Below are positions 34,009 to 42,686 of a stretch of DNA of 64,000 bases, piece by piece. A program made the translations under genes and the position numbers. The DNA lies in NCBI GenBank assembly GCA_018970725.1, contig JAGWVU010000003.1, forward strand, positions 115,712 through 179,711. The letters run 5' to 3'. The DNA is from Verrucomicrobiota bacterium (GTDB taxonomy: Bacteria; Verrucomicrobiota; Verrucomicrobiia; Verrucomicrobiales; DEV007). How positions within the stretch are numbered: position 1 is the stretch's first letter; the number at the start of each line of letters is the position of its first letter. A model generated the notes under the pieces. The model was given only the letters and a program-made list of their open reading frames with translations. It had not been told where the DNA came from and did not search any database.

Positions 34009-34299
34009 GTGACCGCTCCGGGCCCAGATCCAGATTTTGTGCCGAGCCTCGTGCGAATTCTGGCCGACGCTGCTCCGTCTCCCTTTGGTTCCGGGCGGGG
34101 GGAGATTTTCGGCACGATTAAGGTGGCGGCTCTCGTAGTGCTCTTCGCGCTGATGCAATCGATGCGGAATAGCCGGCAGTGGGGCAAAGTGCACCGCAGG
34201 CCACCTCGCCGCACGGCCAGGTCCGGACGGGGAAGACCAAAGGTTAATTTGAGCGCCAACCGGTCGACGGGTTCTAAGCCGCAGGGTGGAAGATCGTGA
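34009..34299 (+). CDS. Possible small single-span membrane protein
   Basis: A GTG-started frame of 96 residues overlaps the start of the next gene by 14 bases. It contains one predicted membrane segment (IKVAALVVLFALMQSM, about residues 38-53) followed by a strongly basic tail (many R and K), as expected for a protein with its C-terminus in the cytoplasm. A GGTGGGA lies 8 bases upstream of the GTG. Third-position GC is moderately high but below that of its neighbours. No family was recognised, and it may not be a real gene. Confidence 0.4.
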   Translation: MTAPGPDPDFVPSLVRILADAAPSPFGSGRGEIFGTIKVAALVVLFALMQSMRNSRQWGKVHRRPPRRTARSGRGRPKVNLSANRSTGSKPQGGRS

Positions 34300-36646
34300 A
34301 ATCAAGGGAAGGCACTGGTTTGCCGTCGGCGTCATCGGACTCGCTTTCCTGGCGGGCGCCCTGACCCGTCGACCAGGCGGGGCGTTCCTCTCGGAGGTTC
34401 CGCCTGATTTTGGCCGGGAGATCGAGCCCGTCTTGGAGTCGCATTGTTACGATTGCCACGGGGACGGTGCTTCCAAGGGTGATCTGGCTCTTGACCAATT
34501 CGCCGGCCCAGCTGAACGCCTCCAGGCCCGGGCCCTTTGGGAGGGGGTGCACCACAATATCGAAGCGGGGCTCATGCCGCCTCCGGGAGATCCGCCGCTT
34601 CCGGAGGCTGCGAAAACCAGACTGCTGGCTTGGATTGAGCGGGAGGTGTTCCGTCTCGACCCTCGGAAACCGGATCCGGGAAAGGTGGTGATCCGGCGCC
34701 TCAACCGTCAGGAATATCGCAACAGCATCACGGAGCTTTTCGGTGAGGTATCCTTTGATCCAGCGGCCAATTTGCCTCCGGACGATACCGGATACGGTTT
34801 CGACAACGTCGGCGCGGTGCTCTCGATGTCGCCGGAGCTGCTGGAGAAGTATGTTCTGGCGGCGGATCGGATTCTGTCGGAGGTCTTCCGGATCCGTCCG
34901 CCGGCTCCGGAAGTCTTGGGCTTCGAAGCGGAGGAGCATTTCCGTGGGGTGCAGCATGCCTCCCATGGAACGGGTAGCCTGGCCAGGACGGGAACGGTGG
35001 GGCTCAAGCTCCCGGTGAAGCGGGACGGGGAGTATCGGATCCGGATTTTGGCGGCGCAGGATCAGGCGGGGGACGAACCGGCGAAACTCGGGATCAAGAT
35101 CGGGGATTCCACCCGGCATACGTTTGCGATTGAAGCCGAATCCTCCCGTCCCCGGATGGTGGAATTTCCAGTCGGGTTGCGCCGGGGCGAGCAATGGCTG
35201 GAGATGGCCTTCCTCAATGATCATTATGATCCGAATTATCCGGATCCGAGGCGTCGGGACCGCAACCTGCACATCCACCGCGTGGATCTGGTGGGCCCCG
35301 TTGCGGTGGCGCCGCCGCCACCGGGTCCGGCGCACGAAGCGATTTTTTCGACCGGCGGTGCCGGCTCGGAGCGGCAGCGGGCGGAGCGGATTCTGGCCGC
35401 CTTCGGTCGGCGTGCCTGGAGGCGGACCCTGACGGCCGCGGAGGTCGCCCGGTTGATGGGGATTTATGAGATGGCCCGGGGGCGGCAGGAGGGCTTCGAG
35501 GTGGCGGTGGTTCTGGCCATCGAGGCCGCGTTGGTCTCACCGAAATTTCTCTTTCGCGGGGAGGGGATGGATGCTGAGCCGGGTGAATCCGGGGTGGTGG
35601 CCCTCGGGGAGGTGGAGTTGGCCGCCCGCCTTTCCTTTTTTCTCTGGAGCGGTCCTCCGGACGATCATTTGTTGAGGGTGGCGGAGGAAGGGCGGCTCCG
35701 GGCGCAATGGCGCACCGAAGTGATCCGGATGCTGGAAGATCGGCGGGCCCGCGCCCTGACGGAGAATTTTGCAGGACAATGGCTGCAGTTGCGCAATCTC
35801 GATCTGGTTGCCCCGGATCGGAAGACCTTCCCGGCTTGGAACGATCGGTTGCGCGCCGCCATGCGGTCGGAGACCGAGGAGTTGTTCCAGTCGGTATTCG
35901 CGGGGAATCGGAGCGTCTTCGAGTTTCTCGACGGGGGTTTCACGTTCCTCAATGAAACGCTGGCCCTTCACTACGGGATCGACGGGGTCAAGGGCGACGC
36001 CTTCCGGAGGGTTGCGCTTCAGGGGGAAGCCCGCCGTCAACGGGGCGGACTGCTCACCCACGCCAGCATCCTGACCCTGACCTCCCACCCGACCCGGACC
36101 TCACCGGTGAACCGCGGAAACTGGGTTTTGGAAAACATTCTGGGGACGCCTCCGCCGCCTCCGCCGCCAAACGTGCCGTTGCTCGAGGCGAGCGCGAGGA
36201 AAGCGGTCAACGGCACCTTGCGAGCGCGTTTGGAGGCGCACCGGGATCTGCCGGCCTGTGCCAACTGCCATGCGCGGATGGATCCCATCGGGTTGGCGAT
36301 GGAGAATTATGACGGCATTGGCGCCTGGCGGGAAACGGACGGGGCGGTGCGGATCGACCCGTCCGGGCAGTTGGCCGGGTCGGGCCGGTTTGAGAACATG
36401 GAAGGATTGAGGAGGTTGCTCTTGGAGAGCCACCAGGATGCTTTCGTGAAGTCCCTGTCCTCCTCGCTGCTCAGCTACGCTCTCGGTCGCGGCCTCGAGT
36501 ATTTCGATAAGCCCGCCCTCACCGGAATTCAGGAAAGAGTCAACCGGAGCGGGGGGAGGGCCCATGAACTCATCTTTGCGATTGTCGACTCGATTCCCTT
36601 TCAATCGAGGCGTCCGGTAGGAACCAGAGGTGCGGGTGGCCCCTGA
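34286..36646 (+). CDS. Exported DUF1592/DUF1588/DUF1587/DUF1595/DUF1585 cytochrome-like protein
   Basis: The 786-residue product (GTG start) begins with an uncleaved-type hydrophobic segment (about residues 11-27) and a heme site CYDCH near residue 54. The domains expected for this Planctomycetes/Verrucomicrobia family follow: DUF1587 (RRLNRQEYRNSITELFG), DUF1595, DUF1592 (LAARLSFFLWSGPPDDHLL), DUF1588 (LTHASILTLTSHPTRTSPVNRG) and DUF1585. A second heme site, CANCH, lies in CANCHARMDPIGLAMENYDG. A PPPPPPP run marks a linker. Such genes normally come with a DUF1552 partner; none is here. The role is unknown, possibly redox or polysaccharide related. Confidence 0.88.
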   Translation: MEDREIKGRHWFAVGVIGLAFLAGALTRRPGGAFLSEVPPDFGREIEPVLESHCYDCHGDGASKGDLALDQFAGPAERLQARALWEGVHHNIEAGLMPPPGDPPLPEAAKTRLLAWIEREVFRLDPRKPDPGKVVIRRLNRQEYRNSITELFGEVSFDPAANLPPDDTGYGFDNVGAVLSMSPELLEKYVLAADRILSEVFRIRPPAPEVLGFEAEEHFRGVQHASHGTGSLARTGTVGLKLPVKRDGEYRIRILAAQDQAGDEPAKLGIKIGDSTRHTFAIEAESSRPRMVEFPVGLRRGEQWLEMAFLNDHYDPNYPDPRRRDRNLHIHRVDLVGPVAVAPPPPGPAHEAIFSTGGAGSERQRAERILAAFGRRAWRRTLTAAEVARLMGIYEMARGRQEGFEVAVVLAIEAALVSPKFLFRGEGMDAEPGESGVVALGEVELAARLSFFLWSGPPDDHLLRVAEEGRLRAQWRTEVIRMLEDRRARALTENFAGQWLQLRNLDLVAPDRKTFPAWNDRLRAAMRSETEELFQSVFAGNRSVFEFLDGGFTFLNETLALHYGIDGVKGDAFRRVALQGEARRQRGGLLTHASILTLTSHPTRTSPVNRGNWVLENILGTPPPPPPPNVPLLEASARKAVNGTLRARLEAHRDLPACANCHARMDPIGLAMENYDGIGAWRETDGAVRIDPSGQLAGSGRFENMEGLRRLLLESHQDAFVKSLSSSLLSYALGRGLEYFDKPALTGIQERVNRSGGRAHELIFAIVDSIPFQSRRPVGTRGAGGP

Positions 36647-36701
36647 TTCGCATTGAAGGGGAATTGCGCGGCCCTCCAAATCACCCTAGGTTGCGCCGCT
36701 T

Positions 36702-39700
36702 ATGTCGACCCCTGTTACCCCGCATCTCCATGATCCCAGAATTTCCGACGGGCGGCTGATGGCCGTTAACCGTGGGGAGATTGCCATCCGAATTTTTCGC
36801 GCGGCCAATGAGTTGGGGCTGCAGACGGTGGCGATTTTCGCCGAGGAGGATCGTTTTTCCCGGCATCGTTTCAAGGCGGACGAAGCCTACATGCTGCGGA
36901 GGGAGAAAGGGCCGGTGGGCGCTTATCTCGACATCGAAGGCATCGTGGCGCTGGCAAAGGAGAAGCGCGTCAGTCTGATTCACCCCGGCTATGGATTCCT
37001 CTCCGAAAACCCGGCTTTGGCCCGCGGATGCGCCGAAGCGGGGATCACCTTCGTGGGACCACGCCCGGAACTCTTGGAACAAATGGGGGACAAAGTGGCC
37101 GCGAGGGCGGTGGCCAAACGGGCGGGTGTCCCGACCCTGCCGGGAACCGAAGAGCCGGTGGCGGATCCGAAAAAGGCCTTGAAGATCGCCAAATCGATTG
37201 GTTTTCCCCTCATCATCAAGGCCGCGTTCGGTGGCGGGGGGCGGGGCATGAGGGTGGTCGAGAGGGCCGAGGATCTGGAACAACGCTTGGAAGAGGCGCA
37301 GAGCGAGGCGGAGCGGGCCTTCGGAAACAAAGCCGTTTTCCTGGAACGTTATATCGGCAGGGCCAAGCACATCGAGGTGCAGATCCTCGGCGATCATCAT
37401 GGCAACGTGGTTCACCTTCATGAACGGGATTGCTCCGTGCAAAGGCGCTACCAGAAGGTCATTGAGATTGCGCCAAGTGTCGGACTGGAGCCAGGTCTTA
37501 TCAAGGAACTCTGTGATGCCGCGGTCGCGATTGCCCGCGAGGTGCGTTATGACAATGCGGGGACTGTCGAGTTCCTCTACGACATGGACGCCAGGGAGTG
37601 GTTCTTCATTGAGATGAACCCGCGGATTCAAGTTGAACACACCGTGACCGAGCAGATCACCGGGTTCGATCTGGTGCGTTCGCAAATTCTGATTGCCAGG
37701 GGTTTTCCGTTGCATGGCAAGGAAATCGACATCCCCGCCCAGGATCAAATCCCGCGCAACGGGTATGCCATTCAATGCCGGGTCACCAGTGAGGATCCGG
37801 AGAACAACTTCGCGCCGGATTATGGACGCGTCGCCAACTACCGTTCCGCGGCAGGCTTCGGGATCCGGCTTGACGCGGGCAATGGGGACGCCGGCAGTAT
37901 CATTACGCCTTACTATGATTCGCTCCTGGTCAAGGTCACGGCGAGTGGCCGGGACTTTTCCGGGGCGATCCAGCGGATGCATCGCGCGCTTCGCGAATTC
38001 CGCATCCGGGGCGTGAAGACGAACATCCCGTTCCTCGAGAACGTCATCCTGCACGAGGACTTCCGCACCGGCGAGGTTCACACCAAGCTCATCGATACCG
38101 ATCCCCGGCTCTTCTCCTTCCGCTCGCGCCGGGACCGCGCCAGCAAACTGTTGGCCTACCTCAGCGAAGTCACGGTCAACGGCAATCCCCACGCCAAGGG
38201 ATGGAAGCCAAGCGAGATTTTGCCTCCCGCTCCCCGGCCCCACCATGATCCTGACGCAGCGATCCGCCCCGGGAGCCGCCAGAAATTGCTTGAACTGGGC
38301 CCGGAGAAATTCGCGCGCTGGATCAGTGAGCAGAAGCGGTTGCTGGTGACCGACACCACACTTCGCGACGCCCATCAGTCGCTCATCGCCACTCGCATGC
38401 GAACTTATGACATGCTGGGCGTGGCGGACGCCATCGCGCGTCGGACACCCGGGTTGTTCAGTTTGGAGATGTGGGGTGGAGCCACGTTCGACACGGCGAT
38501 GAGGTTCCTCCAGGACGATCCCTGGGAGCGCTTGAGTCTGTTGCGGGAGCGGATCCCCAACATCTGCTTCCAGATGCTTTTCCGCGGTTCGAATGCGGTT
38601 GGTTATTCAAACTATCCCGACAATGTGGTTGAGTCCTTCGTGAAGCACTCCGCCGCCGCCGGGATGGATATTTTCCGGATCTTTGACAGCCTGAACTATC
38701 TTCCGAACCTGAAGGTTGCGATGGATGCCTGTCAGGGAACGGGTTCGGTCTGTGAGGCGGCCATCTGTTACACCGGTAATATCGACGATCCCAAGCGGGA
38801 CAAGTATTCGCTGGCCTACTATGTGGACAAGGCCAGAGAGCTGGAACGAATGGGCGCCCATATTCTCGCTATCAAGGACATGGCCGGATTGTGCCGGCCT
38901 TTCGCCGCGCGGAAACTGGTGAAAGCCTTGAAAGAGGAGATCGGCATTCCGATCCACTTTCATACACACGACAGCTCCGGCATCAACGCGGCTTCCGTCC
39001 TTCAGGCGTGCGAGGCCGGGGTGGATATCGTCGATCTCGCCATCAGCAGCATGTCGGGTTCGACGAGTCAACCGAACTTGAACTCCATCGTCGCGGCCTT
39101 GCAGGGGCACAAGCGGGACACTGGGCTGGATCTCGATGCTCTCAATGAGATGAGTGACTATTGGGAAGAAGTTCTGGGCTATTATGTTCCCTTCATGAGC
39201 GCGCCCCGGGCCGGGAGCGCTGAGGTTTATGTCCATGAGATGCCGGGTGGACAATTCACCAACCTCAAGGAGCAGGCCGCAGCGCTGGGCCTGGGCCATC
39301 GCTGGCCCGAGGTCGCGCGCTGTTATGCCGAGGTTAACCAGCTTCTCGGGGACATTGTGAAGGTCACGCCTTCCTCCAAGGTGGTCGGAGATCTCGCGAT
39401 TTTCCTCATCACCCGCGGCCTGCGCCCGGGCGACGTTCCCGGTCTGACCCCGGGCGTTCTCGATTTTCCGGAGTCGGTGATCGATATGCTTGCCGGTGGG
39501 TTGGGGCAGCCGGATGGCGGTTGGCCTGCGGAAGTGCAGAAGGTGATTTTGGGGAACCGCCGGGAGCCTACCACGAAACGACCGGGCGAGGTTGCGCCCG
39601 AAATGGATCTCGAGGCCACGCGTGAGGAAGTGCATCGGAAGCTGCGGCGCAAACCCACGGAGAACGATCTCTTCAGCTATATCATGTATCCACAGGTCTT

Positions 39701-40187
39701 CCTCGACTTCGAGAAATCCCGGAAGGCTTACGATTCTTTGAGCGGTCTTCCGACCACTGCATTCTTTTATGGACTTCGTGCCGGTGAGGAAATCTCCGTG
39801 GACATTGACGAGGGCAAGACCCTCTTCATCAAATTAGTCAGTGTGAGCGAGGCGGACCCGCAGGGGGTGCGCACGCTCTTTTACGAACTCAACGGAATGC
39901 CCCGGGAAGCCCAGGTCATCGACTCCTCCAAGGCGGTCACCTCCCAAGCCCGGCCCAAGGGAGATCCGGACAACCCCGCCCATGTCGTCGCCCCGATGCC
40001 CGGAATGATCACCCACCTTGCCGTTGGAGTCGGTTCCTCGGTCAAGCAGGGCGACAAGCTCGTCACGCTGGAAGCCATGAAGATGCTGACCAGCGTCGGG
40101 GCGAGCCGCGACGGGGTGGTTTCCGAGTTGTTGGTGCACCAGGGAGATACCGTGGCCGCGAACGATCTGCTTTTGCGGCTTGAGTGA
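36702..40187 (+). CDS. pyc: Pyruvate carboxylase
   Basis: The 1161-residue product is a complete single-chain enzyme. It has a biotin carboxylase domain with ATP-grasp loop GGGGRGMRVV (about residues 177-186) and YDNAGTVEFLYD, then the carboxyltransferase domain from about residue 545 (VTDTTLRDAHQSLIATRMRTYDML). The biotin carrier domain carries the lysine K1127 in LEAMKMLTS. It makes oxaloacetate from pyruvate, bicarbonate and ATP, refilling the TCA cycle. With the glyoxylate bypass genes at 56.9-59.8 kb the cell has two anaplerotic routes. It is transcribed toward tal, 78 bases away. Confidence 0.97.
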   Translation: MSTPVTPHLHDPRISDGRLMAVNRGEIAIRIFRAANELGLQTVAIFAEEDRFSRHRFKADEAYMLRREKGPVGAYLDIEGIVALAKEKRVSLIHPGYGFLSENPALARGCAEAGITFVGPRPELLEQMGDKVAARAVAKRAGVPTLPGTEEPVADPKKALKIAKSIGFPLIIKAAFGGGGRGMRVVERAEDLEQRLEEAQSEAERAFGNKAVFLERYIGRAKHIEVQILGDHHGNVVHLHERDCSVQRRYQKVIEIAPSVGLEPGLIKELCDAAVAIAREVRYDNAGTVEFLYDMDAREWFFIEMNPRIQVEHTVTEQITGFDLVRSQILIARGFPLHGKEIDIPAQDQIPRNGYAIQCRVTSEDPENNFAPDYGRVANYRSAAGFGIRLDAGNGDAGSIITPYYDSLLVKVTASGRDFSGAIQRMHRALREFRIRGVKTNIPFLENVILHEDFRTGEVHTKLIDTDPRLFSFRSRRDRASKLLAYLSEVTVNGNPHAKGWKPSEILPPAPRPHHDPDAAIRPGSRQKLLELGPEKFARWISEQKRLLVTDTTLRDAHQSLIATRMRTYDMLGVADAIARRTPGLFSLEMWGGATFDTAMRFLQDDPWERLSLLRERIPNICFQMLFRGSNAVGYSNYPDNVVESFVKHSAAAGMDIFRIFDSLNYLPNLKVAMDACQGTGSVCEAAICYTGNIDDPKRDKYSLAYYVDKARELERMGAHILAIKDMAGLCRPFAARKLVKALKEEIGIPIHFHTHDSSGINAASVLQACEAGVDIVDLAISSMSGSTSQPNLNSIVAALQGHKRDTGLDLDALNEMSDYWEEVLGYYVPFMSAPRAGSAEVYVHEMPGGQFTNLKEQAAALGLGHRWPEVARCYAEVNQLLGDIVKVTPSSKVVGDLAIFLITRGLRPGDVPGLTPGVLDFPESVIDMLAGGLGQPDGGWPAEVQKVILGNRREPTTKRPGEVAPEMDLEATREEVHRKLRRKPTENDLFSYIMYPQVFLDFEKSRKAYDSLSGLPTTAFFYGLRAGEEISVDIDEGKTLFIKLVSVSEADPQGVRTLFYELNGMPREAQVIDSSKAVTSQARPKGDPDNPAHVVAPMPGMITHLAVGVGSSVKQGDKLVTLEAMKMLTSVGASRDGVVSELLVHQGDTVAANDLLLRLE

Positions 40188-40265
40188 GTGGCAGATTCCT
40201 TTTCCGGCAGGTTCTGTGACGGTGTTGTCGGTTGCCCCCGGCGGGAACCCGGGTAAGGTCCGCTG

Positions 40266-41219
40266 ATGAATCAATTGGAGCAGCTCAAGCAGTTCACCAC
40301 CGTCGTTGCCGACACCGGGGATTTTGAAACGATGCGTTCCTATGCTCCGCAGGACGCCACGACCAACCCTTCGCTCATTCTGAAGGCAGCCAAGCAGGAG
40401 GCTTATCGTCCCTTGATCGAGCGGGCGGTGACGGATTGCCGGGCTTCCGGTCTGTCCGGAGATGCGCTTGTCGAAGCCGTGCTCGACCGGATTCTGATTT
40501 TGTTTGGCCAAGCGATTCTCGAGATCGTGCCCGGGAGGGTCTCCACCGAGGTGGATGCCCGTCTCTCATTTGATACCGCCGGGACCTTGCAAAAGGCGCA
40601 ACGCCTCATTGCGCTTTATGAGCAGGAGGGGATCGACCGGGAGCGGGTTCTCATTAAAATCGCTTCGACGTGGGAAGGGATTCAGGCCGCACGACAGCTT
40701 GAGGACGAGGGGATTCATTGCAATCTGACCCTCTTGTTCAGTTTGATTCAGGCGGTGGCGTGTGCGGAGGCGGGCGTGAAGTTGATCTCGCCCTTCGTGG
40801 GGCGCATCTACGATTGGTATAAGAAGAATACCGGGAAAGAATACCAAGGAGCGGACGACCCCGGCGTCCAATCCGTGCGGACGATTTACGCCTACTACAA
40901 AAAATTCGGTTACCCGACCGAAGTCATGGGGGCCAGCTTCCGCAACACAAGCCAGATTCTTGAGCTTGCGGGCTGCGATCTACTTACCATCAGTCCTGAT
41001 CTGCTCGCCGAATTGCAGGCTTCCGATGGTCCGGTGGGTTGCCATCTCTCCGAGGAGTCGATCGCCGGTCAGACCTTGGAGCCAATTGCCGCCGACGAGA
41101 AAAGCTTCCGCTTTTTGTTGAACGAGGATGCCATGGCCACGGAAAAGACCGCGGAGGGCATCCGGAAATTTGCCGCGGACATGAACGAGTTGGAGCGGAT
41201 GGTGCGGGCCCTTGTTTGA
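40266..41219 (+). CDS. tal: Transaldolase
   Basis: The 317-residue product matches the TalB type in length. It has the [10 protein letters not shown] motif near residue 30, the Schiff-base lysine K131 in [16 protein letters not shown] (K132 in E. coli TalB), and [14 protein letters not shown]. It transfers a dihydroxyacetone unit between sugar phosphates in the pentose phosphate pathway. It follows pyc on the same strand and converges on the DUF1501 gene with 6 bases between. Confidence 0.96.
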   Translation: MNQLEQLKQFTTVVADTGDFETMRSYAPQDATTNPSLILKAAKQEAYRPLIERAVTDCRASGLSGDALVEAVLDRILILFGQAILEIVPGRVSTEVDARLSFDTAGTLQKAQRLIALYEQEGIDRERVLIKIASTWEGIQAARQLEDEGIHCNLTLLFSLIQAVACAEAGVKLISPFVGRIYDWYKKNTGKEYQGADDPGVQSVRTIYAYYKKFGYPTEVMGASFRNTSQILELAGCDLLTISPDLLAELQASDGPVGCHLSEESIAGQTLEPIAADEKSFRFLLNEDAMATEKTAEGIRKFAADMNELERMVRALV

Positions 41220-41225
41220 GGGGCT

Positions 41226-42686
41226 TCAGGCCAGCAGATCCCGGACGACATGGCCGTGGACGTCGGTCAGGCGGAAATAGCGGCCTTGGAATCGGTAGGT
41301 CAGGCGTTCGTGATCGATGCCGAGGAGATGCAGAATGGTGGCTTGGAAGTCGTGGACGTGGACCGGACGGTCCACCGCATTGAATCCCAGATCGTCCGAG
41401 GCTCCGTAGGAGATTCCGGGTTTGACGCCGCCTCCTGCCATCCACACGGTGAACGCGTAAGGGTGGTGATCCCGCCCCCAGCGCGGGCGGTTTTCCAGAT
41501 TGCCTTGGATGAACGGCGTGCGCCCGAACTCGCCGCCCCAGATCACGAGGGTCTCGTCCAAGAGCCCCCGCATCTTTAAGTCCTTGATCAAGGCGGCGCT
41601 CGGCTGGTCGGTGTCGCGGCACTGTGTATAAAGCTCGGTGGTGAGGCTGTTATGCTGGTCCCAACCGGCGTGCATGCACTGCACGAAGGGAACTCCGCGC
41701 TCGACGAGGCGTCTGGCCATGAGGCAGTTGTAGGCAAAGGTGCCCGGTTCCCGGACCTGAGGACCATACATCTCCAAAACATGCTCCGGTTCCGAGGAAA
41801 GGTCCGTCAGTTCCGGCACGGACGATTGCATGCGATAGGCCAGCTCGTATTGCGCGATCCGGGTGAGGATCTCCGGGTCCCCGCTCGTTGCGAACTTCGC
41901 CTGATTCAGTTCGGCCAGGTCGTCGAGCATTCCGCGCCGCAAGGGGGCGCTGATGCCCTCCGGATTGGATAGGTAAAGCACCGGGTCCCGGCTTCCGCGG
42001 AATTTCGAGCCTTGGAAGCGGGAGGGAAGAAAGCCCGAGCCCCAGTAGAAATCATAGAAAATCTGACCGCAAGTGGTCCCCTTGCTCACGGAAGTCATGA
42101 CGACGTAACCGGGAAGGTCCTCGTTGGGAGAACCAAGACCATAGTTCAGCCAGGCTCCGAGGGCGGGACGTCCCGGGAGTTGCGCACCGCTCAGCATGAA
42201 GGAGATGGCCGGCGCATGGTTCACCGCGTCCGTGTGAAGGCTCTTCACGAAACACAGGTCGTCCGCCACGGCACCGAGGTGCGGCATCAACTCGCTCACC
42301 CAGGCCCCGGAGGACCCGTGTTGGTGGAACGGTTCGACCGGCTGCAGCATGAGCTTTCCGGAGGGGTCGCCGGTCATCGTGCTGAAGCGTTTGCCACCGA
42401 GATATTCCTTCGGCACCGGTTGGCCGTGGAGCCGGGTCAGCTCCGGTTTGTAGTCGAAGAGATCGACGTGTGTCGGGCCCCCGTTTTGGAAGAGATAGAT
42501 GACCCGTTTGGCCCGTGCCGGATGATGCGGCGCCGCACCGGATTCACGGCCCAGCAATCCGGACAGCGCGGCGATTCCGAGTCCGGTGGCGGACTTTCCG
42601 AAGAACTGGCGCCGGTTGACCGCAAGCTGGGCCTCGCGGATGGGGGATGGCGCATCGTCGCGCAGCAGTTGCCAGGCGGGCTTCAT
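41226..42686 (-). CDS. Tat-exported DUF1501 protein
   Basis: The 486-residue product starts with a twin-arginine-type signal, NRRQFFGKSATGLGIAALSGLLG, at residues 24-46. The DUF1501 body follows, related to the alkaline phosphatase/sulfatase fold: VIYLFQNGGPTHVDLFDYKPEL, then WGGEFGRTPFIQG and GRDHHPYAFTVWMAGGGVKPG. Its start overlaps the stop of the DUF1549/DUF1553 gene by 4 bases. These two families almost always occur as such pairs in Planctomycetes and Verrucomicrobia and are suspected to act on sulfated or complex polysaccharides; the reaction is unproven. Confidence 0.92.
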   Translation of the reverse strand: MKPAWQLLRDDAPSPIREAQLAVNRRQFFGKSATGLGIAALSGLLGRESGAAPHHPARAKRVIYLFQNGGPTHVDLFDYKPELTRLHGQPVPKEYLGGKRFSTMTGDPSGKLMLQPVEPFHQHGSSGAWVSELMPHLGAVADDLCFVKSLHTDAVNHAPAISFMLSGAQLPGRPALGAWLNYGLGSPNEDLPGYVVMTSVSKGTTCGQIFYDFYWGSGFLPSRFQGSKFRGSRDPVLYLSNPEGISAPLRRGMLDDLAELNQAKFATSGDPEILTRIAQYELAYRMQSSVPELTDLSSEPEHVLEMYGPQVREPGTFAYNCLMARRLVERGVPFVQCMHAGWDQHNSLTTELYTQCRDTDQPSAALIKDLKMRGLLDETLVIWGGEFGRTPFIQGNLENRPRWGRDHHPYAFTVWMAGGGVKPGISYGASDDLGFNAVDRPVHVHDFQATILHLLGIDHERLTYRFQGRYFRLTDVHGHVVRDLLA

